DNA from: Chloroflexota bacterium
GTDB taxonomy: Bacteria; Chloroflexota; Anaerolineae; Aggregatilineales; Phototrophicaceae
Reading direction: 5' to 3'
Assembly: GCA_026707225.1 (NCBI GenBank)
Contig: JAPOXG010000117.1
Coordinates: forward strand, 1 to 64,000
Length of the DNA stretch: 64,000 bases
Below, piece after piece: positions 46,564 to 54,781 of this stretch. The notes below the pieces were generated by a model. That model searched no databases. It was not told the DNA's origin and saw only the letters and a list, made by a program, of their open reading frames with translations. Position 1 is the first letter of the stretch, and every line of letters begins with the position of its first letter. The position numbers and the translations under genes were made by a program.

Positions 46564-47627
46564 CAAACATATACTCCGCGCAGCACTTTGACTAGCAGCG
46601 CCATGCGTACAAACATGCCATTCTCCATCTGCTCAAAATAGATGGAGCGCCGATCGCTGTCCAAAACATCGTGATCTTCGCGACTGCCCATTTCGTGTTT
46701 GCGCGGCAGCGGGTGCATCAGGATGGCGTCCGCCGGCGCCCAGGACAGCAGATCCGGCGTCATGATGAAGCGGTCTTTGATGCGCTCGTATGCCTCCGCG
46801 TCGTTGAACCTCTCCTCCTGAATCCGCGTCCAATAGATGACATCGGTCTCGGCGATGACATCCATCAGATTGTCGGTTTGGCGGACGGCGATGCCATGCG
46901 CCTGCACCAGATCGGTGATGTCGCTTGGCATGCCCAGGCTCTCCGGCGCGACCAGACAAAGCCGGACGTCAAGGGCATCGTAGTAGGCGATGAGTTTCGC
47001 CAGCGAATGCACCGTGCGGCCGTGTTTGAGATCGCCGACGAGCGTGATCGTCAGCCCGTCTAGCGAATTCTTCCGGTCGTAGATGGTGAATATATCGAGC
47101 AGGGCCTGGGTTGGGTGCTCGCCTATGCCATCGCCGCCGCTGATGGCGACCGTCGGATTGTCGATGCGCCCGTTGAGTAGGTCGAGATAGTAGCCGGCTT
47201 CATAAGACGATCCGATTTCCGGGTGACGCAGGACGATCACGTCTGAATAGCAGCCGGTGGCGCGGATGGTATCGGACAGGTTCTCGCCTTTGTACATCGA
47301 GGAAAAGCGCACGCCGTTGCTGACGGCGATCACATCGCCGCCGAGGCGCCGCATCGCCGCCTGAAAGGACATATCGGTCCGGGTGCTGGCTTCGAAAAAG
47401 AGCGATGCCATCACCTTGCCGGCGCAGAGTTCGGTCAAGCCACGGTCGCTGCTGCGGATGCGTTTGCGGATGGATGCCGCGGCGTTGAAGAGGATATCCA
47501 GGTCGCGCCGCTGAAATTGGTCGACGGAAATGATGTGCTTGCCCAGAAAGTCGCCCCGGATGGCCGGTGGCTGATAGTTGCGAGCGTGAGAGCTGATAGC
47601 TGATTCAGTGCCGCTTTCGCTTGCCAA
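46563..47627 (-). CDS. pyrB: Aspartate carbamoyltransferase
   Basis: 354 residues, about 40 more than the E. coli subunit because of an N-terminal extension. It condenses carbamoyl phosphate with aspartate. Motifs are FFEASTRTDMSF (carbamoyl-phosphate loop), GDGIGEHPTQALLD and LMHPLPRKHEM. It heads the pyrBCDEF run. The TTG start has GGGAGG five bases upstream. The upstream gap carries a large inverted repeat rather than a recognisable PyrR attenuator. No pyrI or carAB is seen. Confidence 0.95.
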   Translation of the reverse strand: MASESGTESAISSHARNYQPPAIRGDFLGKHIISVDQFQRRDLDILFNAAASIRKRIRSSDRGLTELCAGKVMASLFFEASTRTDMSFQAAMRRLGGDVIAVSNGVRFSSMYKGENLSDTIRATGCYSDVIVLRHPEIGSSYEAGYYLDLLNGRIDNPTVAISGGDGIGEHPTQALLDIFTIYDRKNSLDGLTITLVGDLKHGRTVHSLAKLIAYYDALDVRLCLVAPESLGMPSDITDLVQAHGIAVRQTDNLMDVIAETDVIYWTRIQEERFNDAEAYERIKDRFIMTPDLLSWAPADAILMHPLPRKHEMGSREDHDVLDSDRRSIYFEQMENGMFVRMALLVKVLRGVYV

Positions 47628-47663
47628 TGAGACCTCCCAGTCCTTTCTATCCCCATCCAGTAA

Positions 47664-47751
47664 GATATCTGTAGGGGCGACTTATCAAGTCGCCCGACAA
47701 CGCATCTTGTCGCTACGACGGGCGACCCAATGGCTCGCCCCTACAGATATC
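47664..47751. repeat. Composite inverted repeat with 17-base arms
   Basis: GATATCTGTAGGGGCGA (47664-47680) is exactly answered by its reverse complement at 47735-47751. Inside lie two smaller palindromes of the GGGGCGA type (47671-47695 and 47720-47744). It sits between fhs and pyrB, upstream of pyrB. Confidence 0.85.
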
Positions 47752-47776
47752 ATTTGCGCGACTATGTGTCACTTGC

Positions 47777-49480
47777 TCAGAACAAGCCAACAACCTTACC
47801 ATCTTCGTCAATATCGACGTTCATCGCCGCTGGACGCCGTCCCAAGCCAGGCATGGTCCGCACATCGCCACAGAGCGGATAGATGAAGCCGGCGCCCGCC
47901 GCGGCGCGAATGTCGGTGATGCTGATGCGGAAGCCATCTGGCGCGCCCTTCAGCTTGGGATTGTCGCTCAGGCTGAGGTGCGTCTTGGCCATGCAGATCG
48001 GCAGCGAGCGCAGCCCCTGTTCTTCGTATTGTCGAATCTTGCGGCTGGCAACCGGCGCATAATCGACGCCATCGGCGCGATAGATCTCGGTCGCGATCGT
48101 TTCGATTTTGTCTTTGATTGACATGTCGTCGGGATAAAGCAGGCGGAATTCATTGTGCATCTCGCAAGCGGACACGATCATCTCAGCCAGCTCGACCGCG
48201 CCCGCGCCGCCTTCCGCCCAGTGCCGCGCCACCGCGACGCCGGTTGCGCCAGCGGCCAAGGCGATCTCGCGCGCCGCGTCAATTTCCGCGGCCGTATCAT
48301 CGGCGAAGACATTTATGGCGACCACCGGATTGACGCCGAACTTCTTGAGGTTTTCCAAGTGGCGCGCCATATTAACCGCGCCCGCTTCGACATCAGCGAC
48401 ATTTTCATTTTTCAAAGCCGGATCAATGGGCTTGCCGGGGATGATGGTGTATTTGCCGGTATGCGCCTTGAGCGCGCGAATGGTGGTCACGAGGACGACG
48501 GCGTTAGGCTTCAGGCCGCTGATGCGCGATTTGATATTGAAGAATTTCTCCGCGCCGATATCCGCGCCGAAGCCGGACTCGGTCACGACATAATCGCCGC
48601 ATTTCATGGCGATCAAATCGGCGATGATGGAGGAATTGCCGTGGGCGATATTGGCGAAGGGACCGGCATGGACCAGAGCTGGGGTGTTTTCCAGCGTCTG
48701 CATGAGATTTGGCTTGATCGCTTCTTTCATCAGCACGGTGGCGGCGCCGGCCGCTTGAATGTCCTCGGCGGTGACCGGATGCTTGTCGCGGTCGTAGGCG
48801 ACGACCATCTCGCCGATGCGTTCGCGCATATCTTGCAGCGAGGTGGTCAGCGCCAGGATCGCCATGATTTCCGAAGCGACGGTGATATCGTAGCCGGATT
48901 GGCGCGGCACGCCGTCAAAGCGCGCCCCCAAGCCGACGATGATATTGCGCAGGGCGCGGTCGTTGAGGTCGACGACGCGGCGCCAGGCGATGTTGTGGAT
49001 ATCGATGTTGCGGGCGTTGCCATGATAAATGTGGGCGTCGAGCATGGCGGCGATCAGATTATGCGCGGCGCTGATGGCATGGATGTCGCCGGTCAAATGC
49101 AGGTTGAAATTCTCCATTGGCACAATCTGGCTGTAGCCGCCGCCGGCCGCCCCGCCTTTGATGCCGAAGGTGGGACCTTGCGAGGGCTGGCGCACGGTGA
49201 TGATTGCGTTCTTGCCGATGTGTTTCATCGCCTGTCCGATGCCGACGGTGGTGGTGGATTTGCCTTCGCCCAGCGGCGTCGGCGTGATGGCGGTTACATC
49301 GACATATTTGGCGTCAGGTCTTGACTGGAGTCTTTCAAGCGCAGCGAGATTGATCTTGGCGACGTGCTTTCCGTAATGCTCCAGGTCCGTCTTCGGATCC
49401 AGCCCCATTTGTTCCGCGATTTCATTGATATGAGCGAGGTTTGCCTTCTGCGCGATTGCCAAGTCAGATGGGATGCTCAT
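47777..49480 (-). CDS. fhs: Formate-tetrahydrofolate ligase
   Basis: 567 residues. It makes 10-formyltetrahydrofolate from formate, THF and ATP, feeding one-carbon metabolism. The ATP-binding loop is TPTPLGEGKSTTTVGIGQA, followed by the THF-site segment RQPSQGPTFGIKGGAAGGGYSQ. The start at 49480 (MSIPSDLA) has AAAGGCG upstream and matches the family N-terminus; a Met seven codons earlier is less likely. It runs in the same direction as pyrB, separated from it by a repeat, and diverges from the MFS gene. Confidence 0.96.
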   Translation of the reverse strand: MSIPSDLAIAQKANLAHINEIAEQMGLDPKTDLEHYGKHVAKINLAALERLQSRPDAKYVDVTAITPTPLGEGKSTTTVGIGQAMKHIGKNAIITVRQPSQGPTFGIKGGAAGGGYSQIVPMENFNLHLTGDIHAISAAHNLIAAMLDAHIYHGNARNIDIHNIAWRRVVDLNDRALRNIIVGLGARFDGVPRQSGYDITVASEIMAILALTTSLQDMRERIGEMVVAYDRDKHPVTAEDIQAAGAATVLMKEAIKPNLMQTLENTPALVHAGPFANIAHGNSSIIADLIAMKCGDYVVTESGFGADIGAEKFFNIKSRISGLKPNAVVLVTTIRALKAHTGKYTIIPGKPIDPALKNENVADVEAGAVNMARHLENLKKFGVNPVVAINVFADDTAAEIDAAREIALAAGATGVAVARHWAEGGAGAVELAEMIVSACEMHNEFRLLYPDDMSIKDKIETIATEIYRADGVDYAPVASRKIRQYEEQGLRSLPICMAKTHLSLSDNPKLKGAPDGFRISITDIRAAAGAGFIYPLCGDVRTMPGLGRRPAAMNVDIDEDGKVVGLF

Positions 49481-49684
49481 GCTGGGTCGCCTTTCGATCA
49501 TGCAAACTGGGCGGCGCAGGTGGGCGATAGGCGCGGCGGAAGATGATAGCGTTCATTAGCGGTCTCTACTCTAACTTTAACATACTAAGCGATTTTTCCT
49601 AATGAGGCCTAGACATTGGCTTTCAATTGAGCGATTGACTTCTATAATCTTGAGAATCAATCAAGCAAGCGGGGCGAGCGGATC

Positions 49685-50971
49685 TTGCGGCTATTGACAG
49701 CGAGCGCGCCGGGCCAGAGCAGGCTGGTCGCCGCCAGCCCATTCTTCTACGGCTGGGTGGTTTGGCTGGTCGCCTTGATCGGGGCGATCTGCAGCTCTCC
49801 CGGTCAAAGTTTTTCCGTCTCGCTGTTCATGGATTTCTTCATTGAAGATTTCGGGCTGGACCGCACGACGGTCAGCGGATTATATGGCGCGGGCACTTTC
49901 GTCGCCTCGCTGGGCTTGACCTGGGTTGGCCGGCGGATAGACGCCATGGGCAACCGCCGCGTCGGTGTCGCCATCGGCTTGCTGTTCGCGCTTGTCTTGG
50001 CGCTTTGCTCGCTGATCAACGGTCCCGTCATGCTCTTCTTCGCCTTCGCCGGCATGCGCGGGTTGGGGCAGGGCGCCTTGACGCTGGTGAGCACAACGGC
50101 AGTGGCCAACTGGTTTCGGCAGCATCGCGGCCGAATGATGGCGCTCTTGGCTTTGGCATTCGCTTTGTTTCAGGGCCTCTATGTCAATCTGCTGCGCCTG
50201 CTGCTGGAGGCGACAGATTGGCGGTCGGTTTTCATCGTCCTGGGCGTCGCCGTCATGGCGCTCGTGGTACCGGCATTCGGTCTGCTGATGCGCAGCCGGC
50301 CAGAACCGTACGGGCTGATGCCTGACAATGCGGCGGACGATGAGAAATCGAACGGAGCCGGCGAGGGCGATCACGAGGACAACTGGAGGCTGAAAGAGGC
50401 GCTGCGCACCCCGATATTGTGGGTGTTCATCGCCGCGCGCATACTCCCGTCCGCTTGGGGAACGGGGCTGATTCTGCATCAGGTCTCCATCTTCGCCGTG
50501 CTTGATCATAGCGCGCAAGTCGCCACCGAGACCTTCGCGATGATATCGCTCTTTGCAGCCGGCTCTGCGCTATTGGCTGGCTATTTGATTGATCGCGTCA
50601 AGCCCTCTTATGTGGCCGCCTTGCAGATGCTGGCGCTGCTCTGCTCTTGCGCGCTGGCGATGATCATGCGCGAGCCTCACCAACTAATCGCCTACGCCTT
50701 GGCTTTTGGCTTGGGCATGGGCATCGGCTACGTATTTGATGGCGCCGTTTGGCCCAATCTCTTCGGGCGGCAGTTTCAGGGCGAGATTCGCGGATTCGTT
50801 TACACGTCCAGCGTCATCGGCAGCGCGCTCGGTCCGGCGATTTTTGGCCTGAGTTTTGACGCGAGCGGCGGTTATCAACCGGTGCTTTGGCTGGGCGCGG
50901 GCTTGTGCCTGCTGGTGCTGATGGCGGCGCTGCTCACGCCTCTACCGCGGCGCAAGTTCCCCATCCAGTGA
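49685..50971 (+). CDS. MFS transporter, OFA/monocarboxylate-like
   Basis: 428 residues with 12 predicted membrane helices. It has the MFS loop motif WVGRRIDAMGNRRVG between helices 2 and 3, the start PFFYGWVVWLVALIGA seen in oxalate/formate antiporter-like and MCT-like proteins, and a hydrophilic central loop (RPEPYGLMPDN..., about 205-240). The substrate is unknown; an organic acid is likely. The TTG start is preceded only by a weak AGCGG. The last codons and stop lie at the edge of a repeat element. Confidence 0.85.
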   Translation: MRLLTASAPGQSRLVAASPFFYGWVVWLVALIGAICSSPGQSFSVSLFMDFFIEDFGLDRTTVSGLYGAGTFVASLGLTWVGRRIDAMGNRRVGVAIGLLFALVLALCSLINGPVMLFFAFAGMRGLGQGALTLVSTTAVANWFRQHRGRMMALLALAFALFQGLYVNLLRLLLEATDWRSVFIVLGVAVMALVVPAFGLLMRSRPEPYGLMPDNAADDEKSNGAGEGDHEDNWRLKEALRTPILWVFIAARILPSAWGTGLILHQVSIFAVLDHSAQVATETFAMISLFAAGSALLAGYLIDRVKPSYVAALQMLALLCSCALAMIMREPHQLIAYALAFGLGMGIGYVFDGAVWPNLFGRQFQGEIRGFVYTSSVIGSALGPAIFGLSFDASGGYQPVLWLGAGLCLLVLMAALLTPLPRRKFPIQ

Positions 50972-51105
50972 CATCCTTAGGGGCGACTCGGCGCGTCGCC
51001 CGCGACAAACATCCTGAACATGTCGGCGATCGAGCCACGGGCTCGCCCCTACAGCGCCCGCCGGACAATTGGTGAATCTCTGGGCGACTCACAGAGTCGC
51101 CCCTA
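50959..51105. repeat. Repeat cluster with three palindromic segments
   Basis: A GGGGCGACT...CGCGTCGCCC palindrome (50980-51001) is answered by GAGCCACGGGCTCGCCCCTAC (51032-51052). A separate GGGCGACTCACAGAGTCGCCCCTAC copy lies at 51082-51105. CCCCATCCAG at 50959-50968 also precedes the composite repeat at 47651-47660 at a similar distance, so the element seems to begin inside the MFS gene. Confidence 0.75.
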
Positions 51106-51157
51106 CAATTCTTCCTTATTGTAGACAGTCCAATTCATGGGCAATCACTATTTCAGC

Positions 51158-53365
51158 CTACTTGGACTCTTCAGTGCTTTGGATTTTCAGGATCAAAATC
51201 GCTAGTGGAGGCAAGCGCAGGTTGATGCTATGTGGCAGGCCGTGAGTGGCGAACTCGTCGCTGTGGACGCCGCCCGCGTTGCCAACATCCCCGCCGCCAT
51301 AGCAGCTGGCATCGCTATTGAGCAGCTCGCGATAATAGCCGGACTCCGGGACGCCGATGAGATAATTCTCACGAACCACCGGTGTGCAGTTCAGCACGGC
51401 GACGAGGAAGTCTCCTCTATCTCGGGCATAGCGGATGTAGCTGTAGACGCTGTAATCGGCGTCATTGGCTTCAATCCAGCGGAAGCCCTCCGGCGCGAAA
51501 TCAAGCTCCCAGAGGGCGCGCTGCTGGCGATAGAGAAGATTGAGGTCGCGGACATAAGACTGCATTTGAGCATGTTTTTCGTAGTCCAGCAGGTACCAAT
51601 CGAGGCTGCGCTCCTCGCTCCATTCGGCGAATTGGGCGATTTCGTTGCCCATGAAGTTGAGCACCTTGCCGACCTGGGTGTATTGGTAGCCGAAGAGCAG
51701 GCGCAGACCAGCGAATTTCTGCCAGTAGTCACCCGGCAGCTTGCCGATCAGCGAGCCTTTCAGGTGCACGACTTCATCGTGGGAGAGGGGGAGGACGAAA
51801 TTTTCGCTGAAGGCGTAGAGCAGGGCGAAGGTAATCTGATGGTGATGAAAACGCCGATGCACCGGTTCGCGCGCCATGTAGTTCAACGTGTCGTGCATCC
51901 AGCCCATGTTCCATTTTAGGGTGAAGCCGAGCCCGCCAATGTACGTCGGGCGCGAGACCATGTTCCAGGCGGTGGATTCTTCGGCGATGGTGATGGCGCC
52001 GGGCGCTTCGGCGTGGACGACTTCGTTGAATTCGCGCAAGAAGGCGAGGGCGGCGAGATTCTCATGGCTGCCGTATTCGTTCGCTCGCCACTCGCCGTCT
52101 TCGCGCGAGAAGTTGAGATAGATCATCGACGAGACGGCGTCCACGCGCAAGCCATCGATGTGATACTCTCTCAGCCAGAATAGGGCGTTGGAAAGCAAGA
52201 AACTGCGGACCTCACTGCGGGCATAGTTGAAGGTCATGGTGCCCCAGTCCGGTTGTTCACCCTGCAGCGGATCTTCGTGGCTGTAAAGATGCGTGCCATC
52301 GAAGTAATTCAGTCCATGCCCGTCTTTGGGGAAGTGGGCTGGCACCCAGTCGAGGATGACGGCGATGTTGTTCTGGTGGCAGCGGTCGATCAAATGCATG
52401 AAGTCGGCCGGGGCGCCGTAGCGGCTGGTCGGGGCGAAATAACCGGTCACTTGATAACCCCAGGAGGCGTCCAGCGGATGCTCGGCGACCGGCAGCAATT
52501 CGAGGTGGGTGTAGCCCATATCGACGAGATAGGGCACAAGCTCCTCCGCCAGCTCGCGATAGGTCAGGAATTCGTCTCCCTGCTTGCGCCGCCATGAACC
52601 CAGGTGCAGCTCATATATATTCATCGGCTGCGAGAGCGGGTCGCTTTGCGGGCGGGCGCTCAACCAGTCGCGGTCGCTCCAGGGATACTGCTCAAGGTGG
52701 TAAACAATCGAAGCGGTTTGCGGGCGCAGCTCGCTGTAAAAGCCGTAAGGGTCAGACTTTTGAGCGCGATAGCCGCGGTTGTGCGAGCGGATTTCGTATT
52801 TGTAGCGCGCCCCTTCCGCCAAGCCCGGCACGAAGATCTCCCAAATGCCTGACTCGCTGTTGTTTTCCATGACGTGGCTGCGCTCGTCCCAGCGGTTGAA
52901 ATCTCCTACCAAGGCGACTTTGTAGCAGTTGGGCGCCCAAACGGCGAAATGGATGCCGGCCAGGCCCTTGATCTCGCGGGTGTGCGCGCCCAGCTTCCGG
53001 TATATGTCCCGATGCCTTCCCTGGCTGAATAGATAAATGTCGTATTCCGACAGGAGCGGTGGATGAATGTAGGGATCGCCCCAGGATTCGCTGCTGCCAT
53101 CAACGGTGATCGCCTCGAAGTGGTAGGGCGCGTCAGCCCAAGTCGAATCCAGCTCAGCGATGAAGAAACCATCCTGGTGGGACTTCTTCATGGGGACGCG
53201 GACATCAGACGCGTCATTGACCAGCGTTACGCGTTTTGCCCAAGGTCGCAGCGCGCGGATGGAGACCTCGTCGCCTTGATGATGTCTGCCTAGTATGGAC
53301 GACGGCGCGCCCATCTCGCCCGTGACAAGCGCTTGAATCGCATCCGGATGTATTGACAGCGGCAT
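51158..53365 (-). CDS. glgB: 1,4-alpha-glucan branching enzyme
   Basis: 735 residues. It makes alpha-1,6 branches in glycogen. An N-terminal region of about 100 residues comes first, then a CBM48 domain (GIHFAVWAPNCYKVALVGDFNRW), the GH13 barrel and a C-terminal beta domain. The catalytic nucleophile Asp is in GLRVDAVSSM (about residue 407), the acid/base Glu in ITIAEESTAW (about 460), and the third acid in PLSHDEVVH. AAGGAAAGGG precedes the ATG. No other glycogen genes are nearby. Confidence 0.96.
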   Translation of the reverse strand: MPLSIHPDAIQALVTGEMGAPSSILGRHHQGDEVSIRALRPWAKRVTLVNDASDVRVPMKKSHQDGFFIAELDSTWADAPYHFEAITVDGSSESWGDPYIHPPLLSEYDIYLFSQGRHRDIYRKLGAHTREIKGLAGIHFAVWAPNCYKVALVGDFNRWDERSHVMENNSESGIWEIFVPGLAEGARYKYEIRSHNRGYRAQKSDPYGFYSELRPQTASIVYHLEQYPWSDRDWLSARPQSDPLSQPMNIYELHLGSWRRKQGDEFLTYRELAEELVPYLVDMGYTHLELLPVAEHPLDASWGYQVTGYFAPTSRYGAPADFMHLIDRCHQNNIAVILDWVPAHFPKDGHGLNYFDGTHLYSHEDPLQGEQPDWGTMTFNYARSEVRSFLLSNALFWLREYHIDGLRVDAVSSMIYLNFSREDGEWRANEYGSHENLAALAFLREFNEVVHAEAPGAITIAEESTAWNMVSRPTYIGGLGFTLKWNMGWMHDTLNYMAREPVHRRFHHHQITFALLYAFSENFVLPLSHDEVVHLKGSLIGKLPGDYWQKFAGLRLLFGYQYTQVGKVLNFMGNEIAQFAEWSEERSLDWYLLDYEKHAQMQSYVRDLNLLYRQQRALWELDFAPEGFRWIEANDADYSVYSYIRYARDRGDFLVAVLNCTPVVRENYLIGVPESGYYRELLNSDASCYGGGDVGNAGGVHSDEFATHGLPHSINLRLPPLAILILKIQSTEESK

Positions 53366-53487
53366 GCCCTTTCCTTGAGAATGATGCGGAAATCGCTGCG
53401 CGCATTATAGCGACATAATGTCGATTTGTAGATTGTCCGCCGGCGGACGGAGTTTGGACCGGTTGGGAACTGACGGACTTTGTGATA

Positions 53488-53509
53488 TTATAGAAAATAA
53501 ATTCTATAA
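53488..53509. promoter_or_regulatory. Palindromic operator in front of dinB
   Basis: TTATAGAA, six bases, TTCTATAA is a perfect eight-base inverted repeat. A further half-like CATTCTATTCTG follows at 53510. It overlaps a possible -10 (TATTAT near 53486). It lies about 50 bases before dinB, a usual SOS gene, so it may bind LexA or another repressor. Confidence 0.5.
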
Positions 53510-53559
53510 CATTCTATTCTGAATACGATGATGATCATTCTGCTCGCGGCGCAGCACTA

Positions 53560-54768
53560 ATGGCGAAGACGCGCAAAATCTTACACCTTGATTTGGACGC
53601 CTTCTTCTGCGCGGTCGAAGAGCAGTTGAATCCCGAGTTGCGCGGCAAAGCGATTGCGGTTGGCGGCAAGCCGAACGAACGCGGCGTCGTCTCGTCCGCG
53701 TCTTATCCGGCGCGGAAATACGGCGTGCGCTCGGCGATGCCGATGGCGCAGGCGCTGCGCTTATGTCCGCACCTGATCGTCGTGGGGCAGACGCGCGGCG
53801 TCTACGGCGAGCGATCGAAGGCGGTGATGGCGATCTTGCGCGACACCGCGCCCTACGTCGAGCCCCTGTCAATTGACGAAGCTTTCCTCGATGTGACGAT
53901 ATTGCCGGATGACATTGAAGCGATTGCCAGCAAACTGCAAAAGCGAATCAATGACGAGCTTGATTTGCCCTGTTCCCTGGGTGGCGCGACCAACAAGCTG
54001 GTTGCGAAGACGGCGAACACGGTTGGCAAGGCGCGGCGATTGACGGACAAACCGCCGAACGCTATTACGATTGTGCCGCCAGGCGAAGAGGCGAGCTTCC
54101 TGGCGCCACTGCCGATACGGAGGCTTTGGGGCGTCGGACCGAAAAACACGGAAACGCTGAACGCGCTCGGCCTGACCACTGTCGGCGATATCGCCAATTG
54201 GACCGAGGCGGCATTGACAGCGCGGCTGGGAAAGCTGGGCGCCGATATCTGGAGGCGCGCGCAGGGAATCGACTTCCGGCCCGTCTTGACGGAGCACGAG
54301 GCCAAGTCAATCAGCAAGGAAGTGACCTTCGCCAAAGATGTCGCGGACGAGGCGGACCTGAAGCTGACGCTGCGGCGCTTGTCCGATGGCGTTGGGCGCC
54401 AGGCGCGCAAAGCCGGTCTCGCTGGCACAACCATCAAGCTCAAACTGCGCTGGACCGATTTCACGACGCTGAGCCGTCAATTGACGCTGGACAATCCGAC
54501 CGATTTGGATGGCGTGATTTACAATTCAGCCATTCAGCTTTTCGACCAGGTATGGATCAAAGGCAAACCGGTCCGCTTGATCGGGGTCGGCTTGGGTGGT
54601 TTCGGCGCGCCGAGCAATCAGCTGGGCTTGTGGGACGACCGCGGTGGCGAACGGCATGCGGAGGAATTGCAGTCCGCGCTTGATCAATTGCGCGACCGTT
54701 TCGGCGAGACGATGATAACGAGAGCCAGCGATCTGCGCTATGTGCCCAATGAGGACAACAAGCGATGA
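53560..54768 (+). CDS. dinB: DNA polymerase IV (Y-family)
   Basis: 402 residues. A lesion-bypass polymerase. Active-site carboxylates are in HLDLDAFFCAVEE and SIDEAFLDVT (about residues 105-114). Later come the fingers/thumb segments (GATNKLVAKTAN), the helix-hairpin-helix (LWGVGPKNTETLNALG), and a little-finger domain. The GATNKLVAK region has Gly where many DinB have Ser or Val just before, which is a minor difference. The ribosome binding site is weak. An operator-like palindrome precedes it. Confidence 0.95.
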   Translation: MAKTRKILHLDLDAFFCAVEEQLNPELRGKAIAVGGKPNERGVVSSASYPARKYGVRSAMPMAQALRLCPHLIVVGQTRGVYGERSKAVMAILRDTAPYVEPLSIDEAFLDVTILPDDIEAIASKLQKRINDELDLPCSLGGATNKLVAKTANTVGKARRLTDKPPNAITIVPPGEEASFLAPLPIRRLWGVGPKNTETLNALGLTTVGDIANWTEAALTARLGKLGADIWRRAQGIDFRPVLTEHEAKSISKEVTFAKDVADEADLKLTLRRLSDGVGRQARKAGLAGTTIKLKLRWTDFTTLSRQLTLDNPTDLDGVIYNSAIQLFDQVWIKGKPVRLIGVGLGGFGAPSNQLGLWDDRGGERHAEELQSALDQLRDRFGETMITRASDLRYVPNEDNKR

Positions 54769-54781
54769 GTGGCGAGGTCAG

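Noticed and set aside
48155..49324. Long open frame (389 codons) opposite fhs
   Set aside because: fhs is a full, recognised enzyme; the opposite frame is an artefact of GC-rich codons.
47664..51105. CRISPR array
   Set aside because: The repeats are palindromes at irregular distances with no regular unique spacers and no cas genes.
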